Source: JBELHJ01 sp042091495
GTDB lineage: Bacteria; Bacteroidota; Bacteroidia; Flavobacteriales; Flavobacteriaceae
Reading direction: 5' to 3'
DNA: 64,000 bases
NCBI GenBank assembly: GCA_042091495.1
Contig: JBELHJ010000003.1
Span: 21,443 to 85,442 of the forward strand
Shown piece after piece: positions 1 to 8,255 of the stretch. The notes beneath the pieces are model-generated. The model was given only the letters and a program-made list of their open reading frames with translations, ran no database searches and had not been told where the DNA came from. Both the position numbers and the translations under genes were made by a program. Numbering within the stretch: the first letter of the stretch is position 1; each line of letters starts with the position of its first letter.

Positions 1-207
1 CTTGTATATTTTTTTATTGGGGTTTTTCAGGTTGCTTTATCAATAGAGAAGGGTATTTTAAATTACGTTCTACTTTTAGTGCCACTAACCTATTTGATTT
101 GTGTTTTACTGCTACGAATTAATAACAAAAAAATTTTAGAGTTAATTTTGTGGCTTTTTATGAGCACACCAATTATTTATCACTCCGTAAAACTCCTAGT
201 AGATTAG
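1..207 (+). CDS. C-terminal end of a membrane protein (DUF6427-like), cut by the window edge
   Basis: An open frame enters from the left edge and ends at TAG; 68 residues are visible. They are very hydrophobic and form at least two membrane segments separated by a short basic stretch (RINNKK). The next genes are a DUF4254 protein and a GT9 glycosyltransferase. In flavobacteria these two often follow a DUF6427 integral membrane protein, so that is the likely identity, but it is inferred from context because the visible part has no diagnostic motif. The function of the family is unknown to me. The start lies outside the window. Confidence 0.5.
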   Translation, partial: LVYFFIGVFQVALSIEKGILNYVLLLVPLTYLICVLLLRINNKKILELILWLFMSTPIIYHSVKLLVD

Positions 208-247
208 TTAGCTCTGACTAAATAAATTATATTTGAAAAAAAATTAA

Positions 248-859
248 ATGATGTTCACAGATAATGCAAATCAAATTTTTCAAGAGGTTATTTCCAATTA
301 TAAAGTCTTAAATACCGTAGATCAATCTTTTGAAAATAAATACAATAAGGAAGAGGATCTAATAGCACATTTACTATACAGAAAATGTTGGATAGACACC
401 GTGCAATGGGCTTATGAAGATATTATCAGAGATCCAAATATTGACCCGGTCGCAGCTTTAACATTAAAACGTAAAATAGATGCATCTAACCAAGATCGTA
501 CAGATATGGTTGAGTTTATTGATAGTTACTTTTTGGATAAGTTTAGTGAAGTTACACCATCGGCTGATGCCAAGATTAACTCTGAAAGTCCAGCTTGGGC
601 TATAGACCGTCTTTCAATTTTAGCGTTAAAGATATATCACATGAATGTTGAGGTAGATCGAGATGATGCTACAGACGCTCATAAAGCAGCTTGCCAAAAG
701 AAATTAGATGTCCTTTTGGCTCAAAGAACAGACTTGAGTTCAGCCATAGACGATTTATTAGCAGACATCGCCTCTGGAGCTAAGTACATGAAAGTTTATA
801 AACAAATGAAAATGTACAATGATGAAGAACTGAATCCAGTTCTTAGAAATGCGAAGTAA
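248..859 (+). CDS. DUF4254 family protein
   Basis: This is a 203-residue soluble, mostly helical protein with no signal peptide or membrane segment. It matches my recollection of the DUF4254 family in length and in its N-terminal pattern (a YRKCWIDTVQW block near residues 44-54, then an IRDPNIDP stretch). No enzymatic function is established for the family. It starts at one of two consecutive ATG codons, about 40 bases after the upstream membrane protein, and it is followed after 8 bases by a GT9 glycosyltransferase. That pairing, common in Bacteroidota, suggests a role in lipopolysaccharide or surface glycan assembly; this is inference from context. Confidence 0.75.
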   Translation: MMFTDNANQIFQEVISNYKVLNTVDQSFENKYNKEEDLIAHLLYRKCWIDTVQWAYEDIIRDPNIDPVAALTLKRKIDASNQDRTDMVEFIDSYFLDKFSEVTPSADAKINSESPAWAIDRLSILALKIYHMNVEVDRDDATDAHKAACQKKLDVLLAQRTDLSSAIDDLLADIASGAKYMKVYKQMKMYNDEELNPVLRNAK

Positions 860-867
860 TTTTTAAA

Positions 868-1893
868 GTGTCTAAAGACCAAAAACATATTGTAGTCATT
901 CGTCTCTCTGCAATGGGGGATGTCGCTATGACCATACCAGTGCTTAGGGCTTTCCAACAGCAATACCCAGATGTAAATCTCACCATTCTCACGCGCAAGT
1001 TTTTTAGACCATTTTTTAGAGATTTAAAGCGGGTTAATTTTATTGATTTTGATCCAAAGGGAGCGCATAAGTCTATTTTCGGCTTATACAGATTATCACT
1101 AGCTATAGTTAAAACGAAGCCATTAGCTGTTGCAGATTTACATAATGTGCTAAGAACAAACGTTATTAAGTTTTTTTCAAGAGGTATTTATTTTAAACAG
1201 ATAGATAAAGGGAGAAACGAAAAGAAAGCCTTGGTTAAGGGTAAAAGTTTTAAGCCAATAAAGACCACAATAGAAAGATATTCAGATGTTTTTAAAAGCC
1301 TAGGCTTTCCATTGGATTTTTCAAATTCAGAATTTCCTATAAAACCAGAACTCAGCACTAAGGTTTATAATTTGATAGGTCAAGATCATAAAAAATGGAT
1401 TGGTATTGCGCCTTTTGCAGCTTTTAAAGGCAAAATGTATCCTATAGATCTGATGGAGCAAGTCATTAAACAGCTTGGAGAAACATATAAAATTCTTCTT
1501 TTTGGAGGCGGTGCCCAAGAACAAAAAGTTTTAAGTGCTATTCAAGAAAATAATCCAAGTTGTGTTAGCTTGTTGGGGACTTTATCTCTTGATGAAGAGT
1601 TAGATGTAATTGCAAATTTAGATGTGATGTTAGCTATGGATTCTGGGAATGCACATATGGCTGCCATGATGGGGGTTGCGGTTGTTACTTTGTGGGGGGT
1701 TACCCACCCTTATGCTGGCTTTTCACCTTTTAATCAGCCTGAGCATTACAATATTCTTGCAGACCGCAAAAAGTTTCCATTAATTCCAACTTCGGTTTAT
1801 GGTAATAAAGCACCTGAGGCTTACCTGGAAGCTATGCGAACTATAACTCCCAATACAATTGTTGATAAGGTAAAATCTATTTTAAAGGCTTAA
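868..1893 (+). CDS. Glycosyltransferase family 9 (heptosyltransferase-like)
   Basis: A 341-residue GT-B fold enzyme of the ADP-heptose:LPS heptosyltransferase family, which moves a nucleotide-activated sugar onto lipid A core or another acceptor at the cytoplasmic face of the inner membrane. The N-terminal RLSAMGDV block (about residues 12-19) and the C-terminal MDSGNAHMAAMMG block (about 257-269) are the usual GT9 signatures; the latter binds the sugar nucleotide. Bacteroidota often lack true heptose cores, so donor and acceptor cannot be read from the sequence. The start is GTG, as no ATG fits the conserved N-terminus. It is probably co-transcribed with the DUF4254 gene. Its stop shares four bases with the opposing gene. 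Confidence 0.85.
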   Translation: MSKDQKHIVVIRLSAMGDVAMTIPVLRAFQQQYPDVNLTILTRKFFRPFFRDLKRVNFIDFDPKGAHKSIFGLYRLSLAIVKTKPLAVADLHNVLRTNVIKFFSRGIYFKQIDKGRNEKKALVKGKSFKPIKTTIERYSDVFKSLGFPLDFSNSEFPIKPELSTKVYNLIGQDHKKWIGIAPFAAFKGKMYPIDLMEQVIKQLGETYKILLFGGGAQEQKVLSAIQENNPSCVSLLGTLSLDEELDVIANLDVMLAMDSGNAHMAAMMGVAVVTLWGVTHPYAGFSPFNQPEHYNILADRKKFPLIPTSVYGNKAPEAYLEAMRTITPNTIVDKVKSILKA

Positions 1894-2939
1894 ATATCGT
1901 CGTAGTCAATCACAACTTTTTCTGAGGCTGCATGAGCTTGACACGTAAGAATGAGTCCTTCAGCAACTTCACTTTCAGTTAAGATGTTGTTTTGAGCCAT
2001 GGTTGCTGTTCCCTCAGTTACTCTGGCAATACAACTGCTACAAATACCTCCTTTGCAAGAGTATGGCACATCAATATCTTCTTTTAAAGCAAGGTCTAAA
2101 ACCGTAGATTTTCCATCTGATTCTATTTCAAAAGTCTCGTCATCAACAATAATTGATATAGCACTACTTGATGAAGATTCAGTAACATAAGTTTCCTCTT
2201 TAGTAGATGCTGTAAATAATTCATATTTAATAGCTTCTTCAGAAACACCTCTTTCAACTAGGGTATTTTTTGCACTATTTATCATAGCCTCTGGGCCACA
2301 AATATAGTAGGTACTGGCATTGGTGTTTTGATTTAGTTTTTCATGAGTTGCATTGATAACCGCTTCATTGATTCTGCCAGATAAGGCATACTCTTTTTGT
2401 TCTTGACTAAATACATGTTGAACAGAAAAGCGGTCCGAAAACTCATTGGTGAGTGTGGTCAACTCGTTTTTAAAAATAGTGTCTTGCTCAGATTTGTTTC
2501 CAAAAAGTAAAACAAACTTACTGTTAGTAGTTTCTTTCAATACTGTTTTTGCGATTCCCATTACTGGGGTAATACCACTTCCGGCTGCAATGCCAAAAAT
2601 AGTTTCAGAACTTGTATTTGGGTTATAAATAAAACGACCATTTGGAGTAGATACCTCAATTTCGTCTCCTGAAGTAATTGATTTATTGGCAAAAACAGAA
2701 AAAGTACCCCCTTCAACTTCTTTAATAGCGACAGCAATGGTTCTACTTTCAGGGTTGGTGCAAAGCGAATAATCTCTTCTAACCGTTTCATTGTTAATTT
2801 CTGTTTTAAGTGTAATATATTGTCCTGCTTTAAAGCTAAAATCTGCTTTTAAATGTTCAGGGACATCAAAAGATACTTTAACTGCCTTTGACGTCTCTCT
2901 TGAAATAGATGCTATTTTAAGCTTGTGGAAAGTGGCCAT
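1890..2939 (-). CDS. PaaE-like ferredoxin-NAD(P)H reductase with C-terminal 2Fe-2S domain
   Basis: A 349-residue three-domain electron-transfer flavoprotein. It has an FAD-binding barrel (about 1-105, RRDYSLC flavin motif near 54-60), an NAD(P)-binding domain (about 106-235, starting GIAAGSGITPVMG) and a C-terminal plant-type ferredoxin domain. Cys295, Cys300, Cys303 and Cys333 form the CX4CX2CX29C cluster ligand pattern. The same layout occurs in PaaE, the reductase of phenylacetyl-CoA epoxidase, and in reductases for desaturases or hydroxylases. No paaABCD genes are visible, so the partner is unknown; the acyl-ACP desaturase in this window is a conceivable electron acceptor, but nothing shows this. 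It is monocistronic with its own promoter box. Confidence 0.88.
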   Translation of the reverse strand: MATFHKLKIASISRETSKAVKVSFDVPEHLKADFSFKAGQYITLKTEINNETVRRDYSLCTNPESRTIAVAIKEVEGGTFSVFANKSITSGDEIEVSTPNGRFIYNPNTSSETIFGIAAGSGITPVMGIAKTVLKETTNSKFVLLFGNKSEQDTIFKNELTTLTNEFSDRFSVQHVFSQEQKEYALSGRINEAVINATHEKLNQNTNASTYYICGPEAMINSAKNTLVERGVSEEAIKYELFTASTKEETYVTESSSSSAISIIVDDETFEIESDGKSTVLDLALKEDIDVPYSCKGGICSSCIARVTEGTATMAQNNILTESEVAEGLILTCQAHAASEKVVIDYDDI

Positions 2940-2953
2940 AATTTTAATTTTGC

Positions 2954-2961
2954 CAAAAATA
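2954..2961 (-). promoter_or_regulatory. Bacteroidota -7 promoter box for the ferredoxin reductase gene
   Basis: Read on the minus strand this is TATTTTTG, an exact match to the Bacteroidota -7 element TAnnTTTG, 14 bases before the ATG. I could not find a clear -33 TTTG at the expected distance. Confidence 0.5.
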
Positions 2962-3012
2962 ATGAAGCTTTAAAAGAATTGTTGTCTTTTTTAAATTATT
3001 TTAATACATAAC

Positions 3013-3044
3013 TTTCTTATGCATAAAGAATAATCATATATTTG
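3013..3044 (+). promoter_or_regulatory. Promoter of the PadR operon (-33 TTTC, -7 TATATTTG)
   Basis: TTTC and TATATTTG are separated by 20 bases, the normal spacing for the Bacteroidota promoter. The -7 box ends only four bases before the GTG start codon, so transcription should begin at or next to the start codon. Confidence 0.6.
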
Positions 3045-3048
3045 ATTT

Positions 3049-3393
3049 GTGAGTAATTCAAAACTTTATAAGGGCAGTTTATCTACCATAATCTTGAAGC
3101 TTCTTAGAAATGAAGAGAAAATGTATGGCTATGAAATAACCCAGAAAGTTAAAAACATAACTCAAGGGGAATTAATCATTACAGAGGGGGCTTTATATCC
3201 CGCTTTACATAAATTGGAGTCAGAAGGTTTACTTAAAGTAGAGGTGATGAAAGTGGATAATCGTTTAAGAAAGTATTACAAACTTACAGGAGACGGAAAA
3301 AAAGAATCGGTTTCAAGGCTAGAGGAGTTGTTAAGGTATATCGAAACCATGCAACAATTAGTAACTCCTGTAAATACAATTAAAATCAATTAA
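3049..3393 (+). CDS. PadR family transcriptional regulator
   Basis: A 114-residue winged-helix regulator. The PadR hallmarks are present: MYGYEITQKV near residues 25-34, the TEGALYPALHKLESEGLL recognition-helix and wing region at about 45-62, and the RKYYKLTGDGKKE wing strand after it. PadR proteins are usually autorepressors that also control an adjacent membrane protein gene. The GTG start is preferred because it gives the complete N-terminal KLYKGSL segment of the family; the next ATG would remove it. It heads a tight operon with a DUF2059 protein (13-base gap) and a HAAS-like membrane protein (6-base gap), an arrangement that recurs for PadR genes. The effector is unknown. Confidence 0.9.
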   Translation: MSNSKLYKGSLSTIILKLLRNEEKMYGYEITQKVKNITQGELIITEGALYPALHKLESEGLLKVEVMKVDNRLRKYYKLTGDGKKESVSRLEELLRYIETMQQLVTPVNTIKIN

Positions 3394-3406
3394 CAATTAA
3401 TATTTT

Positions 3407-3802
3407 ATGAAAAAACTAATTATTTCAATGGCATTTTTTGGGGTGATTTCACTGCAAGCTCAAGATTACAAATCAGAGACCATAGCATTTATAAAAAAGA
3501 CAGGTTCAACGGCATTATTTGACCAGGCCATTTCGCAAGTAGGGATGATGGTTCCAGAAGACAAAAAAGATGCTTATACCATTGAAGCAACAGGAACTCT
3601 TGAAGAGCTTTACACCCAGCTTGCAGAACTTTATATGAAAGAATTTTCAGAGGAAGAAATTAAAACATTGAATGCTTTTTACGAGTCTGATTTAGGAAAG
3701 AAGCTAGCCTCTAAGCAGACTGTACTAACACAACAAGGTATGGTTATAGGTCAAAGTTGGGCCATGAAGCTTCAGGAGGTAGCCAAAAAATATGCGCAAT
3801 AG
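3407..3802 (+). CDS. Secreted DUF2059 domain protein
   Basis: A 131-residue protein with a signal peptide (MKKLIISMAFFGVISLQAQ, cleavage probably after AQA or AQ near residue 19) and a DUF2059 domain over roughly residues 60-120. The family signature is the helical segment AELYMKEFSEEEIKTLNAFYESDLGKKL, spread over about 70-98. The protein is expected in the periplasm; no biochemical activity is known for the domain. Its position between a PadR regulator and a HAAS-like membrane protein suggests that all three belong to one stress- or envelope-related unit. Confidence 0.8.
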   Translation: MKKLIISMAFFGVISLQAQDYKSETIAFIKKTGSTALFDQAISQVGMMVPEDKKDAYTIEATGTLEELYTQLAELYMKEFSEEEIKTLNAFYESDLGKKLASKQTVLTQQGMVIGQSWAMKLQEVAKKYAQ

Positions 3803-3808
3803 ACTGTT

Positions 3809-4531
3809 TTGAAAGAAAAAGCAATCCTTTCAGAAGCACAAATTCAAAGCTTATATCGTTTTACAAGGGCACATTTTGTTTACCACTATGATTTACAAAC
3901 AGAGTTGGTAGATCACATGGCTGAGGCAATTGAAGAATTACAAGAAAAACAACCTGAGTTAACCTTTGATGATGCTACAAAAATTGTATTCAAATCTTTT
4001 GGAGTTTTTGGTTTTCAAGATATTGTACAAGAGCGAATGCAACTGCTTACAAAACGTTATTGGCGATTAATATGGTCTTTATTTAAAACCCATTTTAAAT
4101 GGCCTTTATTATTGAGAACAGTTTCAATTACTATTCTCGTATTTTGTTTTCTTAAAGGGTTCTATATCTGGTTTGAACAATTACTTTTAGGGGTCCTAAT
4201 TGCAGCATTTGTTTTAATCATTTTCAGACAAATTAAAATAAGAAGACAAATCAAAAAAAGACAAAAAGAATCTGGAAAAAAATGGATGTTTGAAACTATA
4301 ATTAGCCAATTAGGAGGCGCTGGCAGCTTTTTAATCGTTCCATTTCATTTAGGACTAGAATCTTTACGGGATTGGTCGATTGAAGGAGCTCTTAACACGT
4401 CTCTTAAACTTGGAATTTTAAGTTTTTTAATAGTTGTTGTTTCTATTTTTCTGTATTTAATTCTTTTTTCTATTCCAAACCAATTACAAGGTCATTTAAA
4501 AACCATTTACCCAGAATATAGTTTAGTATGA
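3809..4531 (+). CDS. Membrane protein with N-terminal HAAS-like helical domain
   Basis: A 240-residue protein starting with TTG, six bases after the previous stop. Residues 1-80 are a soluble helical domain (HYDLQTELVDHMAEAIEE, later FDDATKIVFKSFG) that resembles the HAAS/DUF1700 signalling domain normally encoded beside PadR regulators. The rest holds about four membrane segments in two hairpins (roughly 98-140 and 165-225) separated by a strongly basic loop (FRQIKIRRQIKKRQKE). HAAS proteins are thought to work with PadR regulators in sensing or membrane stress. I infer the same role; the homology is remote and should be tested with a profile search. Confidence 0.6.
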   Translation: MKEKAILSEAQIQSLYRFTRAHFVYHYDLQTELVDHMAEAIEELQEKQPELTFDDATKIVFKSFGVFGFQDIVQERMQLLTKRYWRLIWSLFKTHFKWPLLLRTVSITILVFCFLKGFYIWFEQLLLGVLIAAFVLIIFRQIKIRRQIKKRQKESGKKWMFETIISQLGGAGSFLIVPFHLGLESLRDWSIEGALNTSLKLGILSFLIVVVSIFLYLILFSIPNQLQGHLKTIYPEYSLV

Positions 4532-4632
4532 ACACCGTTGTAAATATCATAATCCAAAAAGATGTTTATTTTTACGTCTTACATAATATATAGAATATAT
4601 TTATGTTATGAATAGTTATAAAGTATTAGAAA

Positions 4633-7185
4633 GTGTCTAGACTCACAATAATTAGTTTCCTTTTTGCCACTATTTTTCTGGGGTGTTCCAGAAAAAAGGA
4701 CAAGTTTATATCTAGAAATTTTCATGCGTTAGGCACAAAATATAATATTCTCTACAATGGAGGTTTAGCTCTAGAGAGCGGGAAAAACTCTTTAGACGAT
4801 GCTTTTAAAGATAATTTTTGGGAATTATTGCCAGTAGAACGTATGGAAGTCAATGATGACTTCATGATGATTGGTGAGCAAAAGAATTCTGATTTTGAAA
4901 GAGCTGAGGAAAAAGCCACAAAAGCAGTCCAAAAACATGGCATGAATATTAAAGGTAAAGAAAAGAATCCTCAGATAGATGAAGCGTATTTGATGTTGGG
5001 GAAATCCCGCTATTTTGAACAGCGTTTTGTACCAGCACTTGAAGCATTCAACTATATTCTATATAAATACCCAACCAGCGATAAAATTAATCAAGCTAGA
5101 GTATGGCGCGAAAAAACAAACATGCGCTTAGATAATGATGCTTTAGCTATTAGAAATTTAAACACTCTTTTGTTTCAAGTAGAACCAGAAGGACAAGATC
5201 TAGCAGATATTTCAGCTACTTTAGCTCAGGCATACATTAATCTTAATGTTAAAGACACAGCTTTAGTACATATTAAAAAGGCAGCTGAAGCCACAAAGAT
5301 TAAAAGAGAACAAGCACGCTACTTGTTCATTGCTGGGCAATTATATAACGAGTTTGGTTACAAGGATAGCGCCAATATCTTTTTTGATAAGATCATTGAT
5401 TTACATCGTAAGATTCCAAGACCTTTTTATATCAATGCACATTTAGCCAAAATTGCCAATTTTAACCCAGAGCTAGGCAATGTGTTTGAATTTGAAGATT
5501 ATTTGAAGTCACTAGAAGAGGATCGAGAAAACAAACCGTTTTTAGACAAGATTTATTTTAGAATGGCAGACTATTATGCATTAAGAGGAAGAGACTCTGT
5601 TGCGAAAGCCTACTATAATAAATCTTTAAGAACAAATACTTCTGACAAGCAACTCAAGTCCTTTGATTATAATGCTTTAGCAGAATTTGCATTTGAAAAT
5701 ACTGAATATAAATTAGCAGGCGCTTACTACGATAGTACTCTAACAAATCAAGAACCTCGAACTAAGCCATATAGAAAAACCAAAAGAAAGCGTGAAAATT
5801 TAGAAGATGTAATTTATTATGAAGAAGTTGCCAAAGTAAATGATAGTATTCTTTTTATCGTTTCGCTTTCTGAAGACGATCGGTTGGCCTATTTTCAAAA
5901 TTACACGGATAGCTTAAAGGTTGTTGCAGAAGAACAGGAAAAAGCAGCAAAAGAGGCTCAAGAATTACAAGAACGTTTGGCTCAAACAACAACAATGGGA
6001 AATAATAACTTGCCTAATTTATCTTTGAATAGTAAAGCATCTTTCAAACCAAATAAATTCTACTTTTATAATGAAACTACGGTATCTTATGGTAAAAACC
6101 AGTTTCAAAAAATTTGGGGAAAAAGGACTTTAGATGACAATTGGCGTTGGTCTAGCAAACAAACAATTGTTGAAGTTAACAATGTTACTTCTTTAGATTC
6201 TTCATCTACAAAAGCGCTAGATGAATTTGATCCAAAACGTTATATTAGTTTAATTCCTTCTTCAACTCAAGCCATAGATAGTATTACAAAGGAGCGCAAT
6301 TTTGCTTATTATCAGTTAGGAGTTATTTATAAAGAAAAGTTTTCCGAATTAGAATTGGCAAAAGACAAACTTTTAGATTTATTAAAAAGTGATCCAGAAG
6401 AGCGTTTAATTCTTCCTACAAATTATAATTTATACAAGGTTTATGAGGCAATGGGTAAAATAGGAGAGGCAGCCATTGTTAAAGAAAAAATTATTTCAGA
6501 GTTTCCAGATTCTAGATATGCTCAAATATTACTTCACCCAGAGTTGGCACTTACAAAAGATGAGAACAGTCCTGAAAAATTGTACGAGAAATTATACTTA
6601 GAATTTGAAAAGCAGAATTATGAATTGGTTTTAAACCAATGCGATAAATACATCTATGAGTTTGAAGGAGATGCTATAGTTCCAAAATTTGAAATGCTAA
6701 AAGCTTCTGCTAAAGGAAAATTTTATGGTTTCAATAGTTATAAAGAAAGTATGAACTTTATAGCACTTACTTATCCAGATTCACCGGAAGGGAAAAATGC
6801 AGCAACTCAAATTAAGGAATTACTTCCTAAAATAGAAAACAAGATTTTTATCGATAACGCTGATAGTCAAAATTTTAAAGTAGTCTATACATTTGAATCG
6901 TCTGAGGTTAAAAAAATTCCTAATTTTGTTAAGCAACTAGACGCTGTAGCTAAAGATGTGGCTTATTATAGGCTTAAAACATCTGTTGATGTTTATAATA
7001 AAGAATATACTTTTGTTGTAGTCCACGGTTTAAAAAGTTTTGATGGCGCCGATGGGTTTGCTGAGTTATTGGAAGGAAGAAAATTAAAATTAAAGCGTCC
7101 ATTTTTTGCAATTTCTTCAGATAATTATCAAATTGTACAGATTCACAAAAACTTAAATGAGTATAAAACCTTAAAACAGTTATAA
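4633..7185 (+). CDS. sprE: SprE/PorW-type TPR lipoprotein of the type IX secretion and gliding machinery
   Basis: An 850-residue lipoprotein: basic-hydrophobic leader, lipobox ending at Cys18 (FLGC), then a region NFHALGTKYNILYNGGLAL close to what I recall of Flavobacterium johnsoniae SprE and Porphyromonas PorW. Several TPR-like helical pairs follow (about 110-260 and 575-700). A coiled-coil, Glu/Gln/Ala-rich stretch lies around 430-455. SprE/PorW is required for assembly of the type IX secretion system and for gliding, and sits in the periplasm or outer membrane. The GTG start gives a proper lipoprotein signal. The stop codon overlaps the ATG of the next gene (TAATG), so translation of the bactofilin is probably coupled. 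Confidence 0.82.
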   Translation: MSRLTIISFLFATIFLGCSRKKDKFISRNFHALGTKYNILYNGGLALESGKNSLDDAFKDNFWELLPVERMEVNDDFMMIGEQKNSDFERAEEKATKAVQKHGMNIKGKEKNPQIDEAYLMLGKSRYFEQRFVPALEAFNYILYKYPTSDKINQARVWREKTNMRLDNDALAIRNLNTLLFQVEPEGQDLADISATLAQAYINLNVKDTALVHIKKAAEATKIKREQARYLFIAGQLYNEFGYKDSANIFFDKIIDLHRKIPRPFYINAHLAKIANFNPELGNVFEFEDYLKSLEEDRENKPFLDKIYFRMADYYALRGRDSVAKAYYNKSLRTNTSDKQLKSFDYNALAEFAFENTEYKLAGAYYDSTLTNQEPRTKPYRKTKRKRENLEDVIYYEEVAKVNDSILFIVSLSEDDRLAYFQNYTDSLKVVAEEQEKAAKEAQELQERLAQTTTMGNNNLPNLSLNSKASFKPNKFYFYNETTVSYGKNQFQKIWGKRTLDDNWRWSSKQTIVEVNNVTSLDSSSTKALDEFDPKRYISLIPSSTQAIDSITKERNFAYYQLGVIYKEKFSELELAKDKLLDLLKSDPEERLILPTNYNLYKVYEAMGKIGEAAIVKEKIISEFPDSRYAQILLHPELALTKDENSPEKLYEKLYLEFEKQNYELVLNQCDKYIYEFEGDAIVPKFEMLKASAKGKFYGFNSYKESMNFIALTYPDSPEGKNAATQIKELLPKIENKIFIDNADSQNFKVVYTFESSEVKKIPNFVKQLDAVAKDVAYYRLKTSVDVYNKEYTFVVVHGLKSFDGADGFAELLEGRKLKLKRPFFAISSDNYQIVQIHKNLNEYKTLKQL

Positions 7186-7595
7186 TGTTTGCAGATCAAA
7201 AAAAAGGAAAATCTACTGGAGATGGATATGCTCTTCAAAACAAAATTGCTTCAGGGACAACAATTACAGGGGATATTGAAAGTGAAGGCGATTTTAGAAT
7301 AGATGGTATAGTAAAAGGAAATTTCTCCTTAACAGGAAAGGTAGTTATTGGAAAATCTGGTATGATAGAAGGGACACTTAAGGCTTCTAATGCAGATATT
7401 GAAGGTAAAGTTTCAGGAAAAATATATGTTTCAGATATATTATCACTTAGAGCGTCATCTGTTATTGATGGTGAAGTAGAAACAGGAAAATTATCTGTTG
7501 AGCCAGGAGCTAGTTTTAATGCAACATGTAAAATGAAAGGCGCCATAAAGCTCAATCATGACCAAACCGAATCCTCAGAAGAAAAAATCGCTTAA
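7185..7595 (+). CDS. Bactofilin (polymer-forming cytoskeletal protein)
   Basis: A 136-residue bactofilin: a short charged N-terminal tail, a central right-handed beta-helix of repeated GxI/V strands (about 28-115) and a polar C-terminal tail. Bactofilins polymerise without nucleotide and act as scaffolds for cell shape, wall enzymes or motility proteins. The ATG overlaps the sprE stop by one base. Its 3' end overlaps the next gene by 38 bases in another frame. The position between a type IX/gliding gene and the ATP synthase operon suggests a scaffold role linked to one of these, which is inference only. Confidence 0.88.
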   Translation: MFADQKKGKSTGDGYALQNKIASGTTITGDIESEGDFRIDGIVKGNFSLTGKVVIGKSGMIEGTLKASNADIEGKVSGKIYVSDILSLRASSVIDGEVETGKLSVEPGASFNATCKMKGAIKLNHDQTESSEEKIA

Positions 7596-7785
7596 TCCAT
7601 TTTTACAATTTATAGGATTAGGGTTCCAAATTGGAATTACAGTTTTTCTTGCTCATAAATTTGGCACATGGCTTGATACCAAATGGGCTATTTCAAACCA
7701 TTTATTTAGTAAGGGATCTACTATTTTAGGGGTTTGTATTTCTGTTTATTTGGTTATATCACAATCCAAAAAAATATCTCAATAA
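7558..7785 (+). CDS. AtpZ/AtpI family small membrane protein
   Basis: A 75-residue protein with two membrane helices (about 16-36 and 50-68) and a basic N-terminus (KPNPQKKKSLNPF). It matches the AtpZ/AtpI family, whose members sit upstream of F0 genes and have been linked to Mg2+/Ca2+ transport and to assembly of the c-ring. The start lies inside the bactofilin gene, in another frame; no later in-frame ATG would keep the first helix. Its stop overlaps the ATG of the following gene (TAATG). The context just ahead of atpB supports the call. Confidence 0.8.
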   Translation: MTKPNPQKKKSLNPFLQFIGLGFQIGITVFLAHKFGTWLDTKWAISNHLFSKGSTILGVCISVYLVISQSKKISQ

Positions 7786-8180
7786 TGAAAAAAAGAATCT
7801 TTCTTTTTTCAATTCTAATAATTTCTATTTCAATCATAACCTCGATTTTTCACAGCTATCTTTCAGTTGATAAACTTTTGAGTTTTAACATCAAAAACAT
7901 TTATATATTTAATTGCATTTCTTCGTCTATTATTTACGCTGTTATAGAATTAGTTTTCAAGAAGAATAAAGATTATGTAGGTTATGCTTATTTATACGGA
8001 GCATTTATTAAGTTGTTAACCTTTTCTATTATTTTTAACAAGATTTATTTATCTAAGATTTCATTGAGTTTTTATGAAAAATGGTCTTTGATTTTCGTTT
8101 TTTCTTTATATCTGTTTTTCGAAATATGGTTTGTAATCAAGTTGATAAATTCTCCTCAAAAAAAGGCGTTTAAACAATAA
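7785..8180 (+). CDS. Four-helix membrane protein at the AtpI position (DUF6168-like)
   Basis: A 131-residue protein with four predicted membrane helices (about 5-25, 38-58, 68-88 and 97-117) and no obvious catalytic residue. The ATG used here overlaps the AtpZ stop; a longer TTG-initiated frame exists but would run into the AtpZ gene. In flavobacteria an integral membrane protein of unknown function (DUF6168, as I recall) occupies this slot between AtpZ and atpB, where other bacteria have AtpI. A role in F0 assembly is plausible by position only. Confidence 0.65.
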   Translation: MKKRIFLFSILIISISIITSIFHSYLSVDKLLSFNIKNIYIFNCISSSIIYAVIELVFKKNKDYVGYAYLYGAFIKLLTFSIIFNKIYLSKISLSFYEKWSLIFVFSLYLFFEIWFVIKLINSPQKKAFKQ

Positions 8181-8198
8181 AAAGTTGTTTTATTTTTT

Positions 8199-8231
8199 TT
8201 TGCCAAAAAAAGATTTTATTCATTACATTTG
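8199..8231 (+). promoter_or_regulatory. Promoter of the ATP synthase operon (-33 TTTG, -7 TACATTTG)
   Basis: TTTG at the end of a T-run and TACATTTG are separated by 21 bases, a near-perfect Bacteroidota promoter. It lies 24 bases before the atpB ATG and would let the F0F1 genes be expressed independently of sprE and the bactofilin. Confidence 0.75.
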
Positions 8232-8255
8232 CAGCAGTTTTTAAAAACTTGATTT

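Noticed and set aside
4575..4610. Imperfect repeat ACATAATATATAG...ATATTTATGT before sprE as an operator
   Set aside because: Several mismatches in very AT-rich DNA; no support beyond composition.
7235..7555. 106-codon frame antisense to the bactofilin gene
   Set aside because: It mirrors the repetitive beta-helix codons; no start signals and no sense as a protein.
7558..7595. 38-base overlap of bactofilin and AtpZ genes read as a possible frameshift
   Set aside because: Both products are complete by family length and have their own start and stop, so it is a normal overlap.
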